Source: Branchiostoma floridae
Lineage: Eukaryota > Chordata > Leptocardii > Amphioxiformes > Branchiostomatidae
Direction of reading: 5' to 3'
NCBI RefSeq assembly: GCF_000003815.2
Contig: NC_049985.1
Coordinates: forward strand, 1,515,410-1,579,409
Length of the DNA stretch: 64,000 bases
The notes under the pieces were generated by a model. It saw nothing but the letters and a program-made list of their open reading frames with translations, had not been told where the DNA came from and searched no databases. Both the position numbers and the translations under genes were made by a program. This document shows, piece by piece, positions 10,301 to 22,017 of this stretch; the stretch's first letter is position 1, and every line of letters begins with the position of its first letter.

Positions 10301-13300
10301 CTGACACCTATGTAGTCCACAAACTGCGGCACCAGCCCGGTGAGCTTGGCCATAATCCATGTGTAGAAGGGATAGTACACCTCCCGGGCGCGGGTCGCCC
10401 CTCCCCGGATAACCGCCTGGGCAGTCTCGCCGATCGGAGCGGCACCTTCCAGGGCTTTCTCACCGTCTGGCACATTCTGGAACAAAACAAAACAAGCAAG
10501 GTAACGCACCAGGGGGAGGGGAAAAATCGACCTTGACCTTCGCGCGAGTCTTCCAAACCTAGCCTGAGTACCATCAGGGAAGTACAGTAGAAGCCGCTTA
10601 ATGTCACACCCCATTTGCCAGTGCATTTCGTGCAATTATCCAGGTGGTGCAACAAAGCGAAGTTATTAAGCTGGAACGTACCACCATGGGATTTTGGGAT
10701 TTCGGGCAATTAACAGAAGTGTGTGATTATCCGTTGTGCAATTAACTGACTTCTACTGTAGTGTTAAAGTTAGCTTTAAAAAATTGTTTGCTTTAGTAGG
10801 TTATTAGCTCCTAAGGCTTACTTGCAACTTTTCCGATATTGTCGGTGTCGCGATGAAGCCCAGCACGGCGAGAGTGACGGACACGTCCTGCCTTGCCTTC
10901 ATCAGTTCCACACGGAGCGAGCTGAAGAACCCGTCCAGGCCGAACTTGGCGGAGCTGTAGAAGCTCAGGTTTGGCCAGTACATTTTACCTGCGAACAAGA
11001 CAGGAACACATCAAATTGTGATTTATCAAAATCCCTTACGTCTCAAGTTTTCATTTGATTTTCGTCCTCTTTCTTTCCAACGAATAAACGCTTTCCTTCC
11101 TCTTCCCCTTTCTCCATTTTCCTTCCTTCCTTCTTTCTTTCTTTTTTTCTTTCTTCGCTTTCTGTCTTTCTTTCCTTCCTGTCTGTCTTTCTTTCTTTTT
11201 TATTCATTTCTATCTCTATTTGACTTATCATCATCGAACAGCCTTTCGTTTGTTTTTCTTCCATTTATTTCTTACTTTCTTAATTTCTTTCTCTACGCTC
11301 TCCATAACTTCCTTTCTATTTTCTGTCCTCTCTTTTCCTTTCTCTCTCAATTCGCTCATTATCGTAATAGCAGCATGCACAATAAATAATGACAATACTA
11401 CGTCTGGTGTATCATTTGCAGCAAAGTACATGTAGGTACCCAATGTTTTGAATGAAATGAACAAAATGATGTTACCGAAACCAGAGGACACCACCACGAG
11501 ATGTCCGCTGCTCGCCTTCAGCAGAGGCAGGGCCAGGGAGGCCAGCCGGACGTAACTGACCAGGTTGATGTTAAGGAAATCCTCGAAGAAGTCCACATCC
11601 GGGTCCTGGTCCCAAGATTCTCCCTTGAAGAATTTGTCATGAAGAGGTCCGAAATTGGATCCAAGATGGTTCAGCACCAAATAGTCCAGTCGACCTGAAC
11701 GAAAGGTACAAATCAAGTATCAGCATACAGGAATGCATTTGAATGGAACGAGTTGCCTTCTACAGTACTGTAAGAATGGACACGTCTGGCTTATCCTTCA
11801 AGAAGCTACTGAAAAATCACTGCTGATCTTTGGCCGCCTGACCTCATTAGCTTTGATTCACGATATACGATTTTGATTGACGACCTGTTGTATGTATATT
11901 GTTATTTTCGGTTACATTGTTATATTATTTAGTTTTTCTTACTTCTTTGTTTATGTTATTCGCTTTATGTTATATACAGAGCACGCCTGTAAAGTAGTGT
12001 AAGCGCGCCTACCCTATAAAACGAAAACAGAAATAAACAAGAGTTCGGCGACCTCATACCTCCATGAAATATTTAGTGCTTTTGTAAATTTTATGCAAAT
12101 GACTTAGCCATTTACAAAATTTATGCATGGTGATGTTCATCATTGACTAACGTACACATGTCACAAGTATAAAATTCCCATCATTAGTCATTAAGGGGAT
12201 TTGCTATTTTTGTATATATTATGCAAATCAGTTACTCATTAGCATATTTGGTATCTGCTTATGTTTCACCTATCATAACTTACATGTGTTACATTTACTG
12301 AAATTCAGTTATTGAAAACAATGAAATTGTACAATTTCCTCATTAATTATGCAAATTAGGTCCTCATTTGCATAAAATATATATCATTATGAACATATTT
12401 GTCTAAGCTACCTGCATGCCAAAAATGATGGCAATCCGTCATTCCTTTCTATAGTTATCCTCTTTGGAGTGTCTTGACAAAAATGCCCCTGCAGTTCCAA
12501 AATTAAATGTAAGGGGGCTGAAACTTGCCCCACTTTGTCATGACGTTGAAAGCTATCTACCACCCAAATATCAAGACCATATCATGTCCAGTAAAAGAGA
12601 TACATTGAAAAAAACTGCTATGATAGAATATTCTCATTAATTATGCAAATGTATTCTAATTTTGCATGATTCGTATTTCATCTTATACAACATTGTCTGA
12701 GGTACCTACATACCAAAAATCATGAAAATCCGTTGTTCCCTTCTTGAGTTATCCACTTCAAAAGTTTTTGACAAAAATGCCCCTGCTATCCCAAACCTAG
12801 TCGCTAGGGGGCCCAAACTTATGTCACTTATTCCTGAGCAAAAGAGCTACCTAACACCCCAAAATCAGGACCATATGTTGTTCAGAACACGAGATAGCAA
12901 AACCGGAAGTTGCGCTGCAGTACCAAGGAAAGCCGCTAGGGGGGGCCAACATCTAATCACTTCCAGCTTTCATCACAACCCACCAACACACCAAGTATGA
13001 AACCAATCCACCCAGCCGTTCTTGAGTTATCTTGTTCACAGACAGACAGACAGACAGACAAACGCAGGGTAAAAAATAAATAGACATATTTCTACCTAAA
13101 GTAGATTTGAGTATATTATCTGACAAATAAATATGCATTCATTAGTGCGATTTTACTTTTAGATTATTGCAATAAAAAGAATGCAAAGCGCAAAGAAATA
13201 TTAAGATTTGGAGCACATCTTATTCCCTTACCGAATTTCTCCTCGGCTGTTTGAATGGTTCTCTCATAGTCTTACAAGATTCATCACCTAATTTGTGATT

Positions 13301-15061
13301 TTTTTTCAGTAATCCATGGTTTCTAGTAGATACTAGGCAAATGCAGCCGAAGACAATGTGCCAAACTTCTGAAACTTATTCCCTTACCGAATTTCTCCTT
13401 GGCTGTTTGAATGGTTCTCTCACAGTCCTCCGCCTTCCCCATGTCCCCGGCCACGTAGTGCGCCTCCTGGGCTCCCAGAGACACAGATTTCGCCACGACC
13501 TGGGAGAAAAGAGAGAAACACGGACTTTTAATCTCCTAGGTCGCCAAAACAATTTTCTCCTGTCTTATATCTGTCTTCTACCAACGTTATTGAAATAACA
13601 ACATACTAGTCAACAACCTGGGAGGTTGTGTGTCGGAACATTAGATGATAATTTTCCTAATATTACAAAAACCGGTGCCTTCTCTCGTCCTTCAGCCTGC
13701 TCTCCTTTAACCAAAACCAGGCCTATTTTCTCTATTTCTGTATAGACAAACTGAATTTGATCAAAACAGAGGAAAATATGTTCTCTCACCTCCTTCAGTC
13801 TGTCCTCCCTCCTGGCTGTGATGAGGATCTTTGCTCCCAGCCGGGCGTACTGGTACGCCATCTCTTCGCCGATACCGGTACTGCAGCCCGTGATGACGAC
13901 TGTGGCCCCCCGCAAAGATTCTGCTCGTTCAATTCAGATGTTAAAATTTTCCTTAAGCAGAGACGGTCACTGCTACACGTTTGATAATTAAGGGTTAATG
14001 ACCCGCCCCGATGTGTATATGGTGTCATAACGCCTGGTCCTTTGCTATAACCACAGAATAAAACCACCGAGTGAGCGAAGCAAACTTGCAAACTCCTGAA
14101 TGACGCATAGATCCCTTGGTACTATACGTGTGAATTCCTTTGTCGAATTTCTGAAAATTCACTTTTGTTCTTTGGTGCATACATTTGTAGGGAGATTACA
14201 GATTGCTGTCACACGACTAAGGATTAGCTGCCATAAACTTCATATTGAAACTGGAAGGCATACTCGCACCCCTCTGGAACAATGACTATGCAAATACTGT
14301 AATTTAGATAGAATAGAGGACGGACGCCATGTTGTAGTAGAGTGTAGATTGTATACCGTAGAGAGAAATGAACTGTATAAGGTTATACAAAACCAATTTC
14401 CTTATTTCATACACCTAAGTTCTGTAAAAAAATTCATATTTCTAATGCAAGTAGGCAACTAGACAAACCATCGATCATAAAACATATCAGCTCTTCTATC
14501 TCCACTATAACAGAAAAGCGAGGAGAAGTTGAATTTATCCAGCAATAGTCTCATTTTATATCTGTGAACTGTATCTTTTCAAGATGTCTTGTTGTGACCT
14601 GTACTTAGCCCGGTGTGGCAAAAATGTGCAATAAAGGTCTTCATTTATTTGAAACCAAAATATCCACAGAAAATATCAGAAACATTGCAGTCTTTGGCTG
14701 TTTAGAACAACAAAACTTATTATCAATGTTAACAGAATGAGCCATTCCCGCTTGCAATCTGTACTTATTCCCTCTGCTCTGGCATATGTTTCGCTTCTTT
14801 TGATTGGCCATATACCTTACTTTCTTGTCTGCATCATCGACACCGGTGCCGGTGTCGATTCATTCTGACCAATCAGAGGAGCGATACACATCGGCCTGGC
14901 CGAAATCTTTGTGTTACGGTGTCATAACCAACGTGGAACGGGGCCTTCTGATTGGTCCGTGGCGCCTGGCTATATGATAATTACTAGTAATTGTTATTGT
15001 TGCGTGGCCGATATGGCTTTCCAGGTTAGATAAATACGATTGATTGATTGATTGATTGGTC

Positions 15062-15092
<31 letters not shown>

Positions 15093-15713
15093 CGGTTGAT
15101 TGGTCGATCGATCGATTGATGATTGATTGATTGATCGGTCGATTGATTGATTGATTGATCGATTGATTGATCGATTGATTGATTGATTGGTCGATTGATT
15201 GATCGATTGATTGATTGATCGATTGATTGATTGATCGATTGATTGATTGATTGATCGATTGATTGATCGATTGATTGATCGATTGATTGATCGATTGATT
15301 GATTGATGGGGAAAAGATCGAGAGGCCGCGGCTCGCCGGCTGACTGACTGGCTTGCTTTCTCAGTCTCTGTATACCTTTTTCGTCGAACCGTAGCGAGCT
15401 ATTCTAATTTACCGTAGCGTAGCTACTATTTCTTTCGGATTTTTAAGGAATCATAAGGATTTTACGTCCTTCAATTTACCAGCTGTAGCATCCGACAAAA
15501 TGTTACTTAACCCCGGGCCACATACATAACACATTATGCAACTACATGTATGAAGATAAAGGGCTGGGGCCACACTGCGTCTGTTCAATGTTACACCTAC
15601 AGTATGGCAGATAGTCAATCTTTACCTGGATCGTAGGCATCGTAGTTCCAGTAGATCCCAAGGACTACAGCACAGATTAACGCCAACAAGCTGAACCACG
15701 AGAAACGCGACAT
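10276..15713 (-). CDS. SDR gene B: 11-beta-hydroxysteroid dehydrogenase 1-like
   Basis: Transcript-order exons 15626-15713, 13790-13920, 13388-13499, 11476-11694, 10822-10988 and 10276-10476 give 305 codons plus stop, with exon lengths 88, 131, 112, 219, 167 and 201 and the same phases as the other copies. Domain order: N-terminal anchor (FSLLALICAVVLGIYW), TGCSTGIG cofactor motif, LNHLGSN, catalytic VVVSSGFG Ser and FYSSAK Tyr/Lys, then the C-terminal ALEGAAPIGETAQAVIRGGA segment. The family reduces or oxidises steroid 11-keto/hydroxyl groups at the ER; the substrate here is unknown. It is head to head with gene C and nearly identical to gene D in inverted orientation. Intron 3 carries a relic of a second exon 3. 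Confidence 0.87.
10585..10758. mobile_element. Pogo/Tigger-like MITE in intron 5 of SDR gene B
   Basis: A 174-bp element with inverted termini CAGTAGAAGCCGCTTAA and TTAACTGACTTCTACTG is flanked by TA on both sides, fitting Tc1/mariner-pogo target duplication. A decayed relative lies at 49692-49830 and 57556-57694. Non-coding, so non-autonomous. Confidence 0.75.
11060..11350. repeat. Pyrimidine-rich tract in intron 4 of SDR gene B
   Basis: A CTTT/CTTTC-rich low-complexity tract (purine-rich on the gene's sense strand). The paralogous intron of gene D has the matching purine tract, so it predates the B/D duplication. Reading frames in it are compositional. Confidence 0.8.
12040..13080. repeat. 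Dispersed repeat, full-length copy, intron 3 of SDR gene B
   Basis: A roughly 1-kb non-coding interspersed repeat rich in TTATGCAAAT and containing CTAGGGGGCCCAAACTT and a (CAGA)n stretch. An inverted copy is at 27640-28545, a one-end fragment at 17930-18055, and opposite-end fragments at 49558-49605 and 57420-57470. The ends look like imperfect inverted termini (ACCTTCGCC type). The family is unidentified. Confidence 0.65.
13232..13272 (-). pseudogene. Relic of a second exon 3 in SDR gene B
   Basis: About 40 bp match the 3' end of exon 3, including the GTAAGG donor, and the adjoining intron matches the intron after exon 3 of gene D. The functional exon 3 (13388-13499) instead has flanks like gene A. 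The relic is too short to code. Confidence 0.75.
14100..14640 (+). mobile_element. 3' end of a degenerate non-LTR retrotransposon (LINE)
   Basis: The translation contains RLRISCHKLHIETGRH followed, after one in-frame stop, by CKYC and a GRHVVVECRLY segment. This is the Cys/His-rich region after the reverse transcriptase of LINEs. The fragment ends in a tail with GCAATAAAGG. It lies in intron 1 of gene B, antisense to it. Confidence 0.65.
15042..15307. repeat. GATT tetranucleotide satellite in intron 1 of SDR gene B
   Basis: About 265 bp of GATTGATT interspersed with GATC and GGTC variants. No coding potential. Confidence 0.95.
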
Positions 15714-16025
15714 TGTCTGTACTTACACAGCAACAGAAATTACCCTGACTGGTTAACGCATTTGCGTTACAACCCAGTGCCTCCGGCATTGAACTGTGAC
15801 CCCATGGCCCCACTCAGGCGATCACTCATACGCCCATGGTAGTCTGAACTGGGTCAACCTTTAGAGGGGATCTTTGAACAGGGGTGCATATTTAAGTACC
15901 AAATATTCATACGAATTTCACAGAATTTTAGAGTCACTACTTAGAAACATACATATTTTACGGGATTCATTAGGGTTGTAATATTCCTTAGTACTGGATC
16001 CTATGAGTGCCATAACATTTGTATG

Positions 16026-16226
16026 TAACGCTAGTTCACCTTTACCCGCGGGGGTAACCTATACCCGTTGTATTTGAGAGCATGGTATTTAGGGATTATA
16101 TTAAGTCAACTGTGATTTAAAAGTGCGGTTTGACACCACCGTCCGTCAACTCGATATCCCTAAATATCCATTTATTTAAAAAAAACGGATATAGGTGACC
16201 TCGTGGATAAAGGTGATCTTCCGTTA
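16026..16226. mobile_element. Palindromic foldback element 1 between SDR genes B and C
   Basis: Left arm AACGCTAGTTCACCTTTACC with GGTAACCTATACCCGTTG, and right arm its imperfect inverse ending near 16226. The sequence is almost self-complementary, typical of a foldback MITE. Confidence 0.6.
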
Positions 16227-16310
16227 TAGGCTCTCTCGCAGATTTCCCTGCGCACGTGCGGGCCACAGGAATCCTGGATGATATGCAAAAGAGGAAGGCC
16301 CCTAAGATGT

Positions 16311-16519
16311 AACGCTAGTTCACCTTTTTTCCGTTGGGTAACCTAGATTCATTGTTTAAAAAAAGCTGGGTATCTAGAGATTTCAGGTCAACAACGTGGG
16401 TTTCAAATGTCAACATTTTCAAGATATTGCAATGAGAAACTACCTTCCATTGACGCCCCCCCCCCATTTGTATATACAACGGATATAGGTTACCCTACGG
16501 ATAAAGGTGAACTAACGTT
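16311..16519. mobile_element. Palindromic foldback element 2, same family
   Basis: Left arm AACGCTAGTTCACCTTTTTT and GGGTAACCTAGATTC; right arm ATAAAGGTGAACTAACGTT is its inverse. It lies 85 bp from element 1, has the same arms, and carries a different, longer spacer. Confidence 0.6.
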
Positions 16520-17117
16520 AATTAGTCTCGTCTCGACCATGATCGCGATTTGCGTAACCATGTCCAGAACTTTATGGTGCCTGCAATCAAATTTTGGCCA
16601 TTTCCAAAATAAAAAAGAACTTTTCAACCATGCTGTAAGTAGTACCAAGGAGGTTAAACGTACAAAACAGCTGCAAAATGAGCAAATAAATACAATACAT
16701 ACAAAATGTAACGCTGCCACACGGTTCACCTACCATACATCCTCAGGGTTGCTACTTCCATCCTTAGGACTGGAAGGATCGCAAAGCATTCAGGTAAGTT
16801 CTTGTTAAGAATTGTCTCAAGAAGTCCAGCCGGAAGATTAGTGGGTATACGCCACCAATGGATTTTCTTGCATTTTACCTGCAATGAAATACGTAGCACA
16901 TGTTAAACGCTGTGCATAGGCTAAACTTAGTCTATATAACGTCGTGGGCTGAACCAAACTTGAATCTGAAGCACTCACGATCAGGTTCAAGTCTCGTACA
17001 TCGGGTGCTGGGAACGAGAGTGACCACGGATGACCGTGCTTGGTGCTCCACTGTGCGGCCCCTGCCTGGTATGTGTCCTGTGCTAAGCCCAAGGCCTACA
17101 GTGCTGCTCTAAGTACC

Positions 17118-20100
17118 ATGTCTCGTCTAGCGTGGGTCAGTCTGGCGGTAGTGTTGGCTGCTGTGGGGACTGGGGTCTACTGGAGCTATGATGGCTTCGA
17201 TCCAGGTAAAAGTTAAACTACTACTGTAACAGTCTATATCTAGTCCAGGGCGTTATATTTTTTGGAGCAATAAAAAGTACAACGACGAAGTTCATACGGT
17301 CAAGTACAAAATCGAAATACATACAAAGTAAACCCTAACATTCTTATTGCTAAAGAATATAGGCTAAAATAAGTACGTAATCGACTAATGGTTTGTTGTT
17401 AGAAAAAAAAACGTTTGCAGCACAAAGGTCAAAGCTAAGGTTCTTGACAACGAGTGCCGGCTAAGCCATCTTAAGAATGCTGGAGATGTTAATTATATAA
17501 GACAACGGAACGACTAAGACCGCAAAAGTATTAAATCATTTAACCGCACATTTACGAATAACCACACCAATCACGCGTCAACATTCAGCAACTGTACACA
17601 TCCAGAAAGGCGACGTACTATTCTTTAGATGGGCAATATGGCACTTCTACTGAGTCAATCTATCACTGTCAAAATATATCCTTGATCTGGTTAAATATAG
17701 TTGGCAATGCTGCATGGCATGTAACACTATCTTAATCCCCTGCCTCATATGCACGGGACCTTCTCAGGATTTTGCTTCTGACCACTCCACACTAAAGCTC
17801 GACGCTGGGTTGGTAGTAGCGTAGCTATAGAACCCAGCCAATGCTAGCTCCGATTCGCCCCTCTGATCACAGCCAAGCAGGATATTGAGTTTCCCTTCAT
17901 ATGCTTCAAAATGTATAGTCAATATTTTAATCATTGGCGACCTGCTAACACGCCAAATATGGGGTCGTTCTTGAGTTATCTTGTTGACCAACAGACAGAC
18001 AGACAGACAGACACACTGACAAACGCTACTATACCTTCTGGTGAAGGTAGTGACTAAAGAAAATCATCTGAAGAGAAACTAACTCATGCCTTCCAGAGTC
18101 TCTGCGGGGGGCAACTGTCGTCATCACGGGCTGCAGTACCGGCATCGGCGAAGAGATGGCGTACCAGTACGCCCGGCTGGGAGCAAAGATACTCATCACA
18201 GCCAGAAGGGAGAACAGGCTGAAGGAGGTGGGGATGTTTTGTAATAAAATCAGTGATAAAAAATGAATATTCTTCTCATATGAAAGACCTGAATAGCCCC
18301 GTAGCAGCCACTTGTCTAATTGCGTAGTACTACTATTCTTAATCTTGTAGTCTTGTGAGATATGTACAGTGTCATTGATGTAAGACGGTTCGACTCAACT
18401 GTATGCTTCCCCAGGTTGTAGCGAAGGCTATGTCTCTGGGAGCCCAGGAGGCGCGCTACGTGGCCGGGGACATGGGGAAGGCGGAGGACTGTGAGAGAAC
18501 CATTCAAACAGCCAAGGAGAAATTCGGTTTGGTTTTACTTATCAAAATATCCGTTACTGATACATTATACGCTCAGTATTATTGGAATCTTCTTACATTG
18601 CTCACTGCCGATGGAATACTGCTTGCCGAATTACTTACATTTGCTACATTGCTTATCTTATTATTTACTCATAACTCCATTTTTTATTTATTTATTCATT
18701 CATTCATTCATTCTTGTCCATCTATTTATCTATTTATTTTATTACAATTTATTATTGATTTTATTTCAGAACGCCTTGACTATCTAGTCATCAACCACGA
18801 AGGGTCAAGTTTCAAAAACGTTGTGGACTACTACGGAAAGAAGTTTTGGGACGAAGACCCTGATATGGACTACCTGGTGGACTTCCTAAACATCAGTCTG
18901 ATCAGTTACGTCCGTCTGGCCTCGCTGGCCATGCCTCTGCTGAAGGATAATAAAGGACATATCGTGGTGCTGTCGGGTTTTCATGGTAAGCATCCGGTCG
19001 CACACGTTGTGGGCTTTTCGTACGATTGCAAACGTACGGCATTTTTGCGACAGTTGCAAGGTCATTTTTGCGACAGTTGCAAGGTATGTTGACAATTCAA
19101 GTATTCTAAGGCCGTCTTAGACCATTATCGGTGGCTAGCTCTGTCACAGTCTGCTTTAATATTTTGCGACACAAACAATCATACTACGACCTACGACCTG
19201 GCGACAATTGCTGTACGATGGGTCGTAGGTGTGTCTCCTGTGACGAAAAAAAAACGTTGTCGTAGAACCTTGGTGTGGGTCGGATCTGTCATTGTCTTGC
19301 CGAAAATCTTACCACAAAAAAAACACTCTTGGACTCGCCTTTAAGCAAGGCAGTCTTGTACTTTTACAGTCAATGAGACGAGCTGACGTCATGATTATTT
19401 CAGGTCAAAGTACCTCGTAGATCAAGATTAACTGTTGCTGACAACACAACACTGTCAACAGTTGTTATTCTCATGGTCACCTTTGCTCTAACCTGGGGGC
19501 CAGGCAGGATCGGGTAGCTAGCTATTTTTTTTCTACGGGGATCAAAGGCCCGCCGATCTCATATTAGCGGTCGGACTGCCTTTGGTCCTTGTAGAATAAA
19601 CTCGCTAGCTACCCGATCCTGTCTAGCTCCCAAGGTATTGCTCCTCCTTCGGACTTAAACTCCCCAGAGCGCTAATATGAGATCGGCGAGCTCGAGCTGA
19701 CTGTCTTAGGTCCCCGTAGAGTAAACTCGCTAGCCACCCGATCCTGTCTGGCCCCCAGGGTACCTTTGCTCGTTCTCCCTCACCTCTGTACATGTGTTTC
19801 TAGGAAAGACTCCATTTCCTACCTGTACCTGGGGCTCCACTGCCAAGTTTGGCCTGGACGGGTTCTTCAGCTCGCTCCGTGTGGAACTGGTGAAGGCGGG
19901 GCAGGACGTGTCTGTCACTCTCGCCGTGCTGGGCTTGATCAGGACACCCGCGGTGGAAGACTTGTTGCAGGTATATAGACAGTTCGTGTTATGCTAGGGC
20001 ATGGCGCTAGCCAGCCTCTAGGGTGTAATTCAGTTGGCCGGAGTACACCCTTTAAACAGTCTGGAATCAAGGCTAGTTTTCCGTCAATTAACGGAACGTC

Positions 20101-20525
20101 GCTGCGTGTGACGGAAAAAAATTAAAATCAATCCGACAACCTTGACGGACAAAAATCGTGGGTAAAGATTAAAAAAAACTGAATTTGAATTAACCAACAC
20201 CAACATCTCATAGAAAGAAATTTCGAGCTGGCTATAGCCCCGTTCTAGAGTCATGATATTCCCTAACCGGGGCCCGGTTACAAACAACAGTATACATAGA
20301 GTACATACAATCGTCACACATTTCTTGCAGAATACAGAGACGGGACGAGAGGCACTGAAGGCGGCGGCGCCCGTGGACGAGACAGCCCGGGCCATCCTCC
20401 GCGGCGGGGCGGTCAGAGCCCGCGAGGTCTACTTCCCGCCGTCCGTGTGTTGGATTATGATTAAACTCCGACCCATGGTTCCTACCTTCGTCGATAACCA
20501 TGGGTCAGCATGCTTCTTTCCGTGA
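17118..20525 (+). CDS. SDR gene C: HSD11B1-like, catalytic residues altered (putative pseudoenzyme)
   Basis: Exons 17118-17205, 18097-18227, 18415-18526, 18770-18985, 19804-19970 and 20331-20525 join in frame to 302 codons plus stop. The cofactor motif TGCSTGIG and the anchor are intact. The catalytic block has changed: the paralogues read SFYxSAKFGLDG, while this gene reads CTWGSTAKFGLDG, so Tyr is replaced by Gly while Lys remains. The catalytic Ser pair VVVSSGFG has become VVLSGFHG. Exon 4 is one codon short and the C-terminus is divergent (ending SACFFP). Donors after exon 2 (GTGGGG) and exon 3 (GTTTGG) are weak, but GT is kept. An open frame without catalytic residues suggests a pseudoenzyme or an early pseudogene; dehydrogenase activity is unlikely. 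Confidence 0.75.
17206..18096 (+). other. Intron 1 of SDR gene C
   Basis: AT-rich. Its right end holds a fragment of the dispersed repeat family (about 17930-18055) with a (CAGA)n stretch. Nothing else is recognised. Confidence 0.55.
19490..19761. mobile_element. Foldback element in intron 4 of SDR gene C
   Basis: Begins CCTGGGGGCCAGGCAGGATC and ends with the inverse GATCCTGTCTGGCCCCCAGG, with a third internal copy near 19603-19630. The flanks share ACCTTTGCTC, a probable target duplication. Non-coding. Confidence 0.65.
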
Positions 20526-20900
20526 GGGGTGCGAGCTATCTGGACAGAACGTTACCTACCGCTCTCATTCAACGTTACGCGTGGTCGGTAAGCTATTCGT
20601 GAATGGCGTTTTGTCGATGTTAAAAATTCTAATGATTAAACTCGTCGTTAAGCATTAGCCTAAAATTTACAATGGAATGCCAATGGTAGCAAATTGTCAT
20701 TTGTCATTCGTAGCAGTCGTTGTGCAATAGTGTTTTAACTTTTGTTCTTCCCGTTTCCGTAGCTAATTTTACAGGTGCTATACGAGTATGTGAACAGTGT
20801 TTGCTAGCACAACGCTCCGTACGGCTGTCACCGTTGTGCTCAGATTTGTCTCACTATTTGTTACTCCCTCTGTCTCCGAGACAGAAAGCAGGACCAGAGA
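20526..20900. other. 3' flank between SDR gene C and receptor L1 (convergent)
   Basis: It contains the 3' UTR of gene C and the distal edge of the L1 transcript. I found no clear AATAAA for gene C. Confidence 0.45.
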
Positions 20901-20923
20901 CACTGATAGTGTGCTGAGACTGC

Positions 20924-20929
20924 TTTATT
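20924..20929 (-). terminator. Poly(A) signal of receptor L1
   Basis: AATAAA on the minus strand lies inside a roughly 60-bp block (GAAATAAAGCA... to CAGTGT...CTGGTCCT) that recurs about 1.1-2 kb past the stop of every receptor paralogue, marking the conserved transcript end. Confidence 0.7.
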
Positions 20930-22017
20930 TCATATTCAAGTAACTGTGGTCCAACTAATATGATAATGTCATTAATGACATGACACTCTTTCCAGTAGGT
21001 TATAGTATTTGAATAGTTGACAATCATAGTTCGTACGTCTAAGAATGAACTTTGTTTAGAAAGACTATTAGTCCACAACCATCACACCAATTACATTTCT
21101 TGGTTCTCGGGTAACTGATTCATGTTTGTTATTGTTGTTATTCTGTTATTGTTGTTATTGTTGTTATTGGGCGGGCCGACGTCTAAGAATGAACTTTGTT
21201 TAGAAAGACTATTCGGCTACAACCATCACACCAATTACATTTCTTGGTTCTCGGGTAACTGATTCATGTTTGCTGATATGAAAAATATAAAGACCACGTG
21301 TACTATTTACAATGTGAATAAAACCATTATATTTTACACCAACCAATTTACGAAATTACTTATCTTCCTGCTTGACGTTTTATGAAATGTATCAAACAGT
21401 CAACTGCTATGTTACACGTTGAGTTCCTTTTCACCAATTTGCATTGGAAGCTTCTATACTGTACAATGTAGGCATGGAGTCTATCATAGACTGCCCGCTT
21501 TGTGTGTGATATATCATATACCCCGGCTAAAGAAAACAGAAATAGTTAAATAAGAAATTTAATGAATTACTACTGTTCAAGGTACGGCTATTTCACAAAG
21601 GCCGAAGAGCCTTCGGGACGCAGTTCGAAAAACAGTGCAAATTTCCCCAGTTTGTTACATTGTTGATTCTGAAACTACACGTTGGTACTCCTCTTCAACA
21701 TGCTAATCATTTATAAATCAATCTTACATCACTGGTGTGATGACTCAATTTCTTGGAACTAAAAAACTTCATATACATGTCAAACAATCACAAATAAATA
21801 TTTCTTACATCAATACATCCTGTTAAATCTAAATTTCGTAAAGTGAACAAATATGTCCAAAAAAGCAGCTAAGTCACATTTACTTACCCCTTTTTAACAT
21901 TCTCACATGTCTAGTCCCGCGTCTTCCCCCTATTTACATTGCCAAAGCAAGATTCAAGTATCAAAACACCTCAGTAGATACATGTGCACCGGCTATTGTA
22001 AACGCACTTGCAAAATG
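20930..22017 (-). other. 3' UTR of receptor L1
   Basis: About 1.1 kb of AT-rich non-coding sequence. It contains a direct duplication of about 92 bp (21035-21127 and 21177-21269) separated by a GTTATTGTT run. Confidence 0.6.

Larger units (their letters stand above)
15714..17117. promoter_or_regulatory. Shared head-to-head upstream region of SDR genes B and C
   Basis: The starts of gene B (minus) and gene C (plus) are 1.4 kb apart. The 130 bp next to gene B are also found upstream of gene D, marking a conserved leader or promoter. The middle holds two palindromic elements. No TATA box is recognised. Confidence 0.5.

Noticed and set aside
11018-11389. 123-codon frame rich in Phe/Ser/Leu
   Set aside because: Compositional product of the pyrimidine tract in intron 4 of SDR gene B.
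18527-18769. Reading frame running from SDR gene C exon 3 straight into exon 4
   Set aside because: The frame happens to be open through the intron, but the paralogues have an intron at exactly this site and the intervening residues are low-complexity Leu/Phe/Ile. Retention is possible but unsupported.
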